From: Chlorokybus atmophyticus
Taxonomy: Eukaryota > Streptophyta > Chlorokybophyceae > Chlorokybales > Chlorokybaceae
Length of the DNA: 64,000 nt
Direction of reading: 5' to 3'
NCBI GenBank assembly: GCA_009103225.1
Contig: RHPI01000810.1
Span: 83,369-147,368 of the forward strand
Both the position numbers and the translations under genes were made by a program. The notes below the pieces were generated by a model. The model saw only the letters and a list, made by a program, of their open reading frames with translations, did not search any database and was not told where the DNA came from. This document shows, in pieces, positions 46,019-56,205 of this stretch (its first letter is position 1; every line of letters begins with the position of its first letter).

Positions 46019-46479
46019 GAGTGGCAGGCCTTCTACATGCAATGCAGCGTGAAGGTTATGCCAAGCAAACGGTGGTGGGTAAGCTACGCAGGTGGATGTA
46101 CGCGCAGCGAGGTATGCTGTACGACAGCACGTACAAGTATCTCTTCCAACCGATGTGCAAGAGATTGTCCGCAATGGAGACAACATTTGCACCAGCACAC
46201 ATGTAAGTGCAGGTGAGTGTCAGGTAAGTAAGTGCGTGGAGCAGCTTGACTGCCCGCATGTAAGTTCGGGGCTGTGTATATGGTCAAGGTCTGAGGCTGT
46301 GTGCGATGCTGGTGGTGCTATGGTACTGTGTGGCAATGTGTTTTATGGTTGGCAACGCATTTGCACTGTCACACCTATCCCTATGCTGTTGCAACGGCAA
46401 CAAACGTTGTGCCTGCTAAGCTAATGTCGGGTCTTAAGCACACAGGACTGGTAAGACCCGGCGAGTGATACTTGAGCGG

Positions 46480-46840
46480 CAGCAGAGCATTCTGGCGGCG
46501 GGGGCCATACAGCAGTTGTCGTGGTCGTGGTGGTCGTCCTTGTCATCGTCATGCATGCTGGACCCTTCCGCTAGCACGGCCTGACCTCTACCTTCTCCTT
46601 CTGCGCTCTGCAGGTTGACTTGCCTACGTTGCTGCTTGCCTGCCTGCTGCCTGCCACGTTGCTGCCTGAGGTCTAGAGTCTAGGGTTGTGTTGTGTGCTG
46701 CATAGTACAACTCTGTGTTAGCCCCCGCTTAATTCAGTTTACTCTGTGCTTGCTGGCTTGCACTGCATTGGCACCTTCGGTGGAGTTTGCTTTGGCAACT
46801 CTTATGTTTGATATGCATCAAAACCAATTTATGTACATAG
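46480..46840. other. Intergenic; shares GT-rich repeat with 52560-52640
   Basis: A GCAGTTGTCGTGGT phrase and following GTGGTCGTC repeats recur at 52567-52640. No gene was recognised. Confidence 0.5.
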
Positions 46841-47030
46841 ATGTATAGGTCAAGATGGAGATGTATATGTAACAACACTAGGGACAACAGCGTTCAGATG
46901 ACCATGCGTGCAACACAGGATGCAAAGAGTGGCGCAAAGAACCTGCACGTATGTGAGTGTGGGCGAGGTCGACTCAGCAGGTGCCAGTACAAAGCATCTT
47001 CTGGCTTGACCTGTAAGTGCACTGCACTTG

Positions 47031-48140
47031 TCAATGACCAGTGCTGTCATCTATTGACGTTGCTTTGCTATTGTCCATGCGCGCAAGTCGACGTAAGCCA
47101 AGCACTTGTTTGCGCCAATCTGCTGCCGGAGTGGCAGGGAAGCCGGCATAGTCACCAGGGATTGTGACATCTTTGGTTACACCAGCGCATGCACCGACCC
47201 GCACCTGAGTTGTTGACAAGCAGTAATAAGAGGCTGAACACCATACACACCCAGACGCGCATGCACGCATGCACGCACATGCACACGTACACGCCCCACG
47301 TGCATAAATCTGAAGCCTTGAGGGGCCAGGTAGCAAGTAGGGGCCAGGCATCCTACCTTTGAGCAGATGGTAACATGGTCAACAACTCCACTCTTGCCAC
47401 CCATGACAACGTAGTCGCCAAGCGTGGATGAGCCAGCCAGCCCCACCTGGCCGCAAATAACACAGCAACGGCCTAATACACAGTTGTGACCAATCTGCAC
47501 CAAGTTATCGATCTTTGTATGCTCGCCAATCACCGTGTCTCGCCAGCTCCCACGGTCCACGCACGAGTTGGCACCTACTTCCACGTGGTCTTGCACACGC
47601 ACCTGTGCACAACAGGTTGGTGGAATTGAACTGAGATGATTTCTAACAAGCACATGGATGACATCTACCTTAAGCTCTTGGGGCTTCTTGACCATTCTGC
47701 CCTCTGCATCCACGTAAAACCCGAACCCGTCTTGCCCAATGGACACACCGTTGTGTAGCACGCAATGGCTGCCAATGGTGCAGTTGGACAACGACACATT
47801 GTAGTGCAGACGTGTGTGCGCGCCAACCTCAACATCCGGGCCCACTACGCTATTCGCTCCTGCACAAGCAACAGTTACTGACCGTTTAGAGCAAAGCCAA
47901 CAGAGTCCATGCGCGACAGATAAGCTAGGCAAAGATCTGTTGCAACAGACCTATGCATGGCTTGTCTGTTGCAACTCTAGCGCTGTGGCAGTACCTGTGA
48001 ATGAAACGCACCTATGCAGCTCTGCTCCCCGACCACAGCGCCCGCATGAACGACAGCGCCCACCTCCACCAGGGCTGTCTCATGCACCTTAGCCGAGACG
48101 TGCACAAGTCCACCGCCGTTTGGCCACGCAACGTGTTCTG
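47031..48140 (-). CDS. LPXD: UDP-3-O-acylglucosamine N-acyltransferase, plant type (5' end not resolved)
   Basis: In lipid A synthesis LpxD transfers an acyl chain to the amine of UDP-3-O-acylglucosamine; plant homologues act in mitochondria. Identified exons (minus): about 48140-48012, 47859-47669, 47602-47357, 47204-47031, all in phase. Hexapeptide-repeat (left-handed beta helix) signatures run through [57 protein letters not shown] (the His is the catalytic base) and ICGQVGLAG. The C-terminus is [16 protein letters not shown] with a short helix. The motif GFGFYVD-EG-MVKKPQ is characteristic of the plant branch. The targeting peptide exon should lie between 48160 and about 49240 on the minus strand but no donor with the right phase (1) is convincing. 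It is divergent from the sulfotransferase gene. Confidence 0.88.
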
Positions 48141-49500
48141 CTGCAATATAGAGACCAGACCAGATTAAGGTTGTTGAATCAACAAGACAGTTGGATTACA
48201 ACTGTAGCATTGCCATAATGCATTGCTGTAATGCAATGCGCTGCTGTATCTTGTGTCAGTCACAACTGGACTTGGGACACGCACATAAGTGCAGCTAACA
48301 TACAAGGTGTCTGTTTGGTGCTACAAAGCATGCATGCCTGCTTGCTTGCCTTGTGTGCTATGGCCGACCTGGTCTGTGCCAGCTTCCTGGCGGTGGCGCT
48401 CCTCAACGCCGGCCATTGGCGTCGCTGAGCAGGGGACACTCCTTAACTCCCGCCTGCGGCCAGCAGGCCAAGTGACACCACCAGCAGGAACAGGCAAGGG
48501 CGGTGGGAGGGCCAGCCTGCTTCTGTTCCTCTGTGTAGTCGGCGCATTCCCGCCCAGGGGGGCGGCAAATGCGCAGGCAGGGTTGACCCAAGCGGCTGCG
48601 GCCGCAGCCATGTGTGCGGAGACACTTCCGCCGAAGATGAGTGCGTAACAACGGCGAACAGCTACCACGCCCACCAGCGGCATCAACCGCCGTCCTGCTT
48701 CTCCTCCTCCTGCTCTCCGCCGCCACCGCCCAATGCCTTTGCAGCAGGGTTGCTTTCAAACAATCAAGTTGCATGGCGCCCGGGCCACCGCATACGATGC
48801 CGGTCGCAAACAGGCAACGAGTCTTGAACATGTGCACGTTCCTGAATGCACATTTGCCAACTTTCATCAAGTGAGATGGTGACTTGCGAAGCACTTGCGG
48901 CATGTTGCGGACCGGTGATCTGACCATCGAGCAGCAGAATATTGCAACGTGAGCAAAAGTCTGGCTGTGCGTTTTCATATATGCGTGGCACTTGCGGCGG
49001 CGGCGGCGGCGGCAGTGGCGGCGTTGTGGGGTCGGTCTAGGAAGTGCTGGTCGCGTGGTGTCGGGTGGCCTAGGACGTTCGGAAGCTTGCCGTTGAGTAG
49101 CTGCGACCGCATTTGCTGCTGCTGGTTGGTGAACCAAAGCCAGCCATTGCTGCTCAGCTGCTCTGCACCTCCGGCTGCCGCCCAGTCTCCGCTAGGCCAG
49201 CGCCGATAAGCGTTAGAAGAAATTCTTGTGTCTCTGACCATCATCTTGCTAGTTGTAGGCGTGTGATTTTCCTTGCCAACCTGAACAACGCTACGCGCCG
49301 CTCGCTACTAAACCTTTTCTCCACCGGATGTGCCTAGGCTTAGTTTGCGTGTAGGGGTAGTTGCGTCATTGCCATTCTTTGCTGCTGAATTCAAGCATTG
49401 CACAAAGCAGCAGGGCGGCCTGCCATGCACAACCGCATGCTGAGGTTGCTGCGTGTCAGCGGTAGTGTAGCGGGTTGGTAGGTGTAGAGACAGCTGACAA
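48141..49500. other. Probable LPXD 5' exon(s) and shared upstream region; gene structure unresolved
   Basis: 48686-48321 (minus) is open and basic/Ala-rich (MAAAAAAWVNPACAF and similar), which would suit an organelle-targeting peptide for LPXD, but its splice phases do not join cleanly. 49244-48975 (minus) is a second open segment with an Ala tract. No independent gene is supported. Confidence 0.35.
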
Positions 49501-49515
49501 AGGTTGGCTGAGCTC

Positions 49516-51973
49516 ATGCGGCGGCCATGCCTTGTGCCTGTGCTTTTACTGCTGTTGCTGTTGTCGCTTGCGAGCGTGCAAGCGGCGAGTGTAGCCGACG
49601 ATTGGGCCGAAGCAGCCTCGGACTTGCTAAACAATGGCAAAGACGGAACTCTGTTATCGCAGCAAGCTCGAGATGATGGTGACTCGCCTTTACACAGCTC
49701 CACGCAGCCGTCACAAGGTTCGGTTAGCATGCGCAGCACCTCTGCCTGCCTACACTGTCTGTTGTGCATGCGTCATGCATGTACAAGCCTAGCAATGCTT
49801 TGAGCACAAACAGCAGATCACGAGGAGGACTGGGAAGAGGCCGACGAGGACTTGCAGCAATGGGTTCACGAAGACATGTCCGAAAAAGAGGTGAGTCCGC
49901 GCTTAGCATGAATCGGGTGGGAGTTTTGTTTAAAGGAGTGTTCGCCTTGGAGACGCGTTTCTGTGTGTGTATTCAGGCCCGATTTGCTTCGGAGCAAGAG
50001 TTAGAGGAGTGGGCGAAGCTGGATGTGATAGAGAATAGCGCGGTGGACCTGGAAAACCAGCAGCTGGTCGACGTGGCAAAGGCGGCGGCTTCGACGTTGA
50101 TACACGGTATTGTCCGAGGCGAAGAAGAGGATGGCTCGCTCACCATGCAATCAGACGAGATACGGGAAGCAATGGTGTGTAACAGGTGCTTTGGGTGTGT
50201 GCTTAATGTGTCGATATGTCACATGCGTGTGTCAATGTCAAGTGCCCAATTCAGGCCTTTGCAGGAGTCTGCGGCGATGTTGCGTGCACAACACTTGGAT
50301 TTGGAGCAAGTTGATGCGTCTTCGACCGGTTTGGAAGCGGACTTGACATTGTCGAGCGAGTCCCCTATTCTGCGGAACTCCACGACTGGGCTCATGTACA
50401 GCGGGAACCGCCTTGTGCCCAACATGTTTATGGTCGGCTGCCAGAAGTGTGGCACTACCACGCTGTGGGCCTATCTCTTAAGGTGTGACGTGCCACTCAC
50501 TGTCATTAGCAGCATCCTGTAGCTGTCATTGCCATCATCATCATTATGCAGTCATGTTCATTTGCAGTGCTGCAAGTAGTTACATGGTTGCTGCGAAGAT
50601 GCACCGTAAATAAAACCGTCATTGCCTTGGTCACACTTGCAAAGTGCTGACAATTAGCAAGCTTTCCTTCCGCCTGGTGGCAGTCAGCAGTTTGGTCGCG
50701 GTGCCGTTTGCTGCAACAAAGAGCTGAAGTTCTTCGGCGCACGGCTGCCGAAGAAGCACCCTGTAGTTCGCTACCGAAGTCGCTTCCCAAAGCTCTCTGA
50801 CCCTGCCGTAGCTAACGGGGTGAGTCAACATGAGTTACTGCAACTCTTCCCTTATGACACCATGTCTCATGCGCTTTGTTGCACACTTTGTGTTATCAGT
50901 GTGCCTCTACAACATCAACATCACGCACTGATGCGTGATGTTGCCCTTGTGTCCTCGCAGACCTTGCGATGGGTGATGGATGGCACTCCGGACTACCTAT
51001 ATCAGTTGCTGGTACGCCTCAGCACCTGCTGTTGCAAATAGCGTTATACTTCCCTGCAATCTATTGTTGTCGAGTCTCAGTGTGGCTTGTTTGCAGGTGC
51101 CGGCGCAGATTCAGCGCATGTATGGCTCTCTTGCGGAGGAGCTCAAGTTTGTGGCGATCTTGCGGGATCCGAAGTTCCGCTACCTGTCGTGGTTCAACCA
51201 CATAGGCCGCAAGTTCCAGCGGATCCCCTGCTCCACCACTTTTGACGAGTGGGCGCCACTCGAGGTGAAGCGCACCCAAGCGTGCATGGAAGCGCACCAG
51301 CAGTGGGAAACCGCTGGAGTAAGCACACTCTTACGAGCTCGGCTTTTGGCAACTTGTAGGTGCATTGTACGTTGAGCACCAACTAACATGTCTTTGCCAT
51401 GTGCATTGTGTGTCTGCTGTTATTTTGCAGGTATACTCCAAGTGTGGCACTCACTACATGGGTTTGTTCGGAGCGTGGTACGCCATTCAGTTCCACGCGT
51501 GGTTCCGAGTGTTCCCTCCAGACCCTGTGAAGAATAACTGGCTAATCCTGGACTTTGCTGATCTCCAGGACGACAGAATGCGCACAATAGATCAGGTGCG
51601 CAATCAGGTGTATCAGATGTATTGCTGTTGCTGATGTTGTGTTTGTGGTGAGATACAAACCGTTCACGCCTTGCTTTGTGCTGCGTGTTTATTTCGAGCG
51701 CAGTTGTTTTCATTTCTTGGCATGTCGCACATATCCCTGCCCGACGTGGAGTACCACCGCAACCCCGCCGAGAACCACAACGGCCTGTGGTGTCCAAACC
51801 AAAAGGTGCAGGAGGTGATGCTGAACACCACAGCGGAGCTGCTGGATAGGTTCTTTGCGCCACTGAGCGCGCAGCTCGTGCCCGTGCTCCGTAACGCCAA
51901 CCTAAGCCACATGACACCCACTTTTGCCAAATCGGCAGTCGAGTTGCTGAAAAGCAAACCACAGCACCGATAG
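49516..51973 (+). CDS. Secreted or Golgi-lumenal sulfotransferase (PAPS-dependent)
   Basis: It transfers sulfate from PAPS to a carbohydrate-type acceptor, judged by similarity to the carbohydrate/heparan sulfotransferase family; the acceptor is unknown. Exons: 49516-49717, 49817-49890, 49977-50174, 50265-50482, 50684-50819, 50961-51011, 51097-51318, 51431-51595, 51704-51973; 511 aa, all in phase with GT-AG borders. The ATG at 49516 begins a clear signal peptide or anchor (MRRPCLVPVLLLLLLLSLAS). An acidic stem follows (about 70-200). The 5'-phosphosulfate loop is VGCQKCGTTT (residues 216-225). Next come NKELKFF, LRWVMDGTPDYL and the 3'-phosphate site ILRDPKFRYLSWF (Arg316, Ser324). The last exon has LGMSHISLP and ends in KSKPQHR. 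The acceptor of exon 5 was chosen to keep the NKELKFF frame. Confidence 0.88.
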
Positions 51974-53400
51974 TAGTGTGTGCAGCCGTTGGGCTATGCG
52001 CAGGTTGGATTTGTATCTGGTGGAGTGGCTTTTGTTTCAAGTTAATTCAATTTTAAATTGATACTCTGGCACTGCAAGGGCCCATTACCCAGTTTTGCAC
52101 TACTTGCTGCTTGCTGTTACACAAGAGCAGTCTGCACATTGTTTTTGCACTGCGTCTGGCAATGGCGTGTCCTGCAGCCGGCCAAGCAGCACACCTGCAG
52201 TTTCCTAGATGGCTTTTGATTGTGACTCACAAGTCGTGGTGCCACCAACAAGTTGTTGCAACATTGACAAGGGAGGCGTTCCGCAGAGATGGGCCTCAAG
52301 TTGTCATGATGGGTGATGCCTGTGCAACAGTTCCACTGGCTGCCACATGTGTTAGTGCCCGCCCTGTTGGCATGCAAAGCAGTGCTGAAGATGGACGGAC
52401 GCAATGGACGAGTGCAAGTACATGGGGAGCAGTGCAATGCCTGTGTCGTTGAAGCCAAGAGCACATGGCTGCAACAACTCAGGGAGTTTTTGCCGTGCAT
52501 GCCAAGGTCTATGGCCTTGGTACGGCTGACGACACCTCAAGTATGCAGTGGCAAAGCCGGCTGCGACGGCAGTTGTCGTGGTGGCGGAGGTTGGGAGCGG
52601 TGGCGGGGGGAGTCTGCTGGTCGTTGTGGTCGTCAACGTGGGCGTACTCAAGGCTGACTCTACTGGCGACGTGGCAGGTAATGCATGCTTGCAGACTGAC
52701 AGGGTTGGGCAGTAGAGTAGCGGAGTAGGTAGCATATACTTAGCCCGGTGGTCGTGATAGAGGTCAGTGTGGTTGTGGTTATGTGTCCATGCATGTGTTG
52801 TGCATGTTGCATACAGCACGCGCATATTCTGTACACGGTTTTGATGGCTTGAAGACGCAATTGCCATCACAATGTCACTATACTGAGCAACTCGCAGTAC
52901 TTCCGCATCAATGTTGACGGTTGGATGGTGGTTATGTGACGATGACCAGCTGAGAACAATGATGTTGGTGATGCAGCGAATTCTGTGCTTGTTAAGCCAG
53001 AGGAACTGAAGGCATGCGCGTGGAATCAGTAGTGTTCAAAAGATGAGAGTGCTGATAATGTGTTGTCGACTGCACATGTACCACGACGATTGCGCTGCAG
53101 ACATACTAACACCCGCAGCACAGAATGTCTATACACAACAACATCATTAGGCCAAGCCAGCAGTGAGCTTGGTGCGTAGACTTGGGGATAACTGCTTCTT
53201 GGCTGAAAGCAAAAGCACCACGCACAGAACTAAATTTGTGTGCTTGCGCAGGCCATGCGCTGGCTTGTATACAAATGCTGGCTTCCTTGCTTCTTCACCT
53301 CTGCTCATCATACAAGTTTTGCACGGGCCAGCGCTATGTGGTCTGCTGCGCCATTCAGCACGACGCACAAACAATGTAAATCTAAATTTGCACGGTAGAC
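51974..53400. other. Intergenic with dispersed repeats, no gene seen
   Basis: A copy of the GTCGTGGTGG and TAGCCCGGTGGT repeats lies at 52565-52760. Remaining ORFs are short and unlike known proteins. Confidence 0.5.
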
Positions 53401-53410
53401 AGCGCTTGCA

Positions 53411-55741
53411 TCACGTCCTGCTATGGTTGTTATTATGCTCACTTGTATGCCGGTCTAGAGACCCACCATTGGTGCCAGCCTTATGGCCAGACTCGCGCTT
53501 GCTATGGTGCCTGTCTTCTCGCTTGGAGTCGCCACCGCCACGTTTGCTGCGTGTTCGTGCCTCGTCAGTGTCCTCGTCCCGCACATGTTTGCGTTTCTTG
53601 TCCTTCGTGTCCTTCTTGTCCTTGTCCTTCTTAATCTTGTGCTCATGTTTCTTGTGCTTCTTCTTGTCCTCCTTCCTGCGCTCCTTCTTATCCTCCTCGT
53701 CCTTCTCTCGCCGGCGCTTCTTCTTTTTCTCCTTCTTGTCATATCGCTTTAGTATGGCCAGCGCTTGCTCCAGTGATTCCACTTTCGCAGGCAACTCTGC
53801 TCCATTTTCTTGACTAAGCTTGCGCTGTGTTGGTGTGATGATTGGTGTTGCTCGTGTGCCAAGCGGAATTGCATTGGACGACGTGCCTATCCTATTTGGC
53901 TGTGGGCCTCCTCGTGCTGCTCCCCCGTGCTCTATCACTGCTGGTTGCGCTCGCTCGCCTTCTTCATCTGCACACATTGCAAGCAGGAAGATGCGTTACC
54001 TTGTAAGGCATGCACGCACACACGCGCACGCACGCGCACACGCACACGCACATGCTTGCTCCTAAGCTCATCAAGGACAAACTACATGTATCAGAACCTG
54101 AGACCAGCTCGTATTTGCTGCCTGTGAAGCACTCAGCACGTATGTGTCCTGGATGGGAAGGCAGTCAGAACCAAATTGCCACACAGCGTATTACACAAAA
54201 CGTTCACCAATTGCTGTGGAGACCGGAGACAAAGCCACCCACCATGCCCGCCGCACTTTGTGCATGTGACGTTGTACACAGCACCCAACTCCACTCTGCA
54301 CAAACACACATCATTGTGATGCTTTGCCAGTCGGGTGCGCAAACACATGTGTAGAATAGTCTTGGACATTTATGTACACAACACTGCCACATTTGACTTA
54401 GCGCAATGAGGGTCCAACTTACTTCTTGCGCCCACCGAATGTCGGTTTAGACTGCTGCTCCTCCAGCTTTAACCCTGTCGGGTCCTGTGGCAGTGCATTG
54501 ACCCTTGGTGATACGCAGGACTGTTTGGCAACTAGTCACATGGCATCTGTGGCGCAAGTCATGGTTATAACGTCCTCATTACCAACATTGCATGCAGTTG
54601 CGTGCAAATAAGCACATCTTAGCAGCAATGCCGACCTGTTTGCATACTGCAACTCACATTAAGAGCGTCTGCGTTTGCGCTCGCAGCCATGCCGCAATTC
54701 ATGACACATACAGCAACGACAACTCACCAGATCGTGTCCGTCAGTCTGGTTGACAAACTTGATTGAGCACCCCACTTTGACATTGCCGCCCTCATCCTTG
54801 ACAGATACCACCTAGCACAGAACAGGTATATAACATCGTACGCATGCACATCAAACTCGATTCATACGCACAACAATTGCAACAAACCAGTCCGCCCTTA
54901 CCTTCACCCATATTGACTCTCCCTCGGCTACCACTTGCGATAGCGCAGCAACCTGCGTGCAAGCGTGATTCCTATATAGTACTGTACTTTGTTAAACTGT
55001 TACCTCAAAAAACAGCTGCATGCGATGCTGAAGCGCACGCGCAACACCAATTAGTACTGAGGTTGCATGTGTTGTGCACGACATGCATACCAAACCCAAC
55101 CTTTGCAGCGTCATCGGCGTCACGCTTCGCAACTTCATAGTCGCTCACTTGCGAAATATGTCTGTTACAAAAACCAAGTATAGTATACAGCGCATTCAGT
55201 CCAACTTTTGGACTTTTGCAGTGCGTGGTTGCCTAATGTCTGCCGCTGCAATAGCATGCCAAACAACAAGCGCACAATGTCAAGCAGCCCGTGTAGTAAG
55301 TAGTACTGGTGATCAGCCCCACCAAATTCTGTGCATGAGGGATTGACATAAGCAACACGTCCCACGACAGTCACAACACTGTACCAACCGTATGTGTGCG
55401 AGTGAGTATGTGACATTTGTATTCCTTACACAAGGCCAACCGTATGCGTGCGAGTGAGTATGTGACATTTGTATTCCTTACACAAGGCCATGCTTGCGGA
55501 AGCCTTCCATCTGCACAAACACCCCAAACGGCCTGACGGACACCACCCTCGCGCGGTGGATGGACCCAACCGGCGGCGGCGCCTCGTCCGCATGCTGCCT
55601 GCCACGCCCTCCTCCTCCTCCTCCTCCTCCTCCTCCCCCTCGCCGTCGGTCTCTGCCGGCCCCTCCTCGGCTCTGCTCGTCCTCGCCGCCGTGGTAGTAA
55701 CCACCCTCGCCCAGCTCGTCCAGCTCGTCCTCCCCCAGCAT
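53411..55741 (-). CDS. ZCCHC17: S1 and CCHC zinc-knuckle RNA-binding protein (ZCCHC17/pNO40-like)
   Basis: A probable nucleolar/nuclear RNA-binding protein linked in animals to 60S ribosomal particles and splicing. Exons (minus): 55741-55482, 55161-55101, 54952-54902, 54811-54728, 54484-54423, 54295-54243, 54148-54098, 53967-53411; 392 aa, every phase agrees. The N-terminus is acidic then Gly-rich. The S1 domain runs from about residue 58 (VGSIHRARVVSVRPFGVFVQ, then VHISQVSDYEVAKRDADD, then GESIWVKVVSV and KVGCSIKFVNQ). The CCHC knuckle has C184, C187, H192 and C197 and is split by the intron between exons 6 and 7. The C-terminal half is Lys/Arg/Glu/Asp-rich (EKKKKRRREKDEEDKK), like the family tail. 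The start ATG is the first in frame; a preceding GTG would add little. It lies convergent with nothing and upstream of the SLC44-like gene. Confidence 0.88.
55386..55490. repeat. 52-bp tandem duplication carrying the exon 1 splice donor of the S1/CCHC gene
   Basis: The block ending TTCCTTACACAAGGCCA occurs twice, at an offset of 52 bp (55432-55438 and 55484-55490). On the minus strand each copy contains CCTTGT followed by GTAAGG, the donor of exon 1, so a second candidate donor lies 52 bp into the intron. Confidence 0.85.
55610..55640. repeat. (TCC)n coding repeat
   Basis: On the minus strand it encodes the poly-Gly tract of the S1/CCHC protein. Confidence 0.8.
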
Positions 55742-55869
55742 TTTCACCCGCCCGCCCACACCGCCGCCACCGCCCCAGGCCTGGTGCAGGCACTCAACAA
55801 GCCCAACAACGAGGACTATATTGCAAGCAGTAGTCGTCGGGTACAGTGTGGTTGCTGCTGCTGACGTGC

Positions 55870-55895
55870 CAGCGGCGGCGGCGGCGGCGGCGGTG
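55870..55895. repeat. (GGC)n repeat in the divergent upstream region
   Basis: GGC triplets between the S1/CCHC gene and the SLC44-like gene. Confidence 0.75.
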
Positions 55896-56205
55896 GCGGT
55901 GGAGGAAGGGAAGGGGGAGCAGTAGCTGTCAGACCAGGTGGAGGTGCAGGTCAGAGTGACAGCCAGGTTGTCCAGCTATGTGCAATGTTGGCAAGTGCCA
56001 TGGCATGGCATGCTTGCATGCTGGACCGTCACGTGCTTTGCTACACTCGTTCTTGCCTGGCCACGGTGTTATGCTCTTGCCTTGTACCTGACAGAAGGCT
56101 CGTCTTACTTTGTTGTTGAGTGCTGGAGTAATTGCTTAACTTGACTCGTGTTGTTGTTGTCGTCGTCGTCGTCACTGTTGTCTGGGTGCAGAGGCAGCTA
56201 AAGTC

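Noticed and set aside
46841-47167. 108-aa plus-strand ORF with several Cys
   Set aside because: It is antisense to the last exon of LPXD, whose frame is conserved; its Cys pattern is a shadow.
48403-49137. 244-aa minus-strand ORF, Arg/Pro-rich
   Set aside because: The composition is that of a GC-rich shadow frame, with no conserved motif, and it conflicts with a better transit-peptide-like frame.
53163-53813. 216-aa plus-strand ORF rich in Ser, Leu and Phe
   Set aside because: It is the complement of the Lys/Glu-rich tail of the S1/CCHC gene.
55469-55864. 131-aa plus-strand ORF with poly-Ser and poly-Pro
   Set aside because: It is antisense to exon 1 of the S1/CCHC gene and driven by a trinucleotide repeat.
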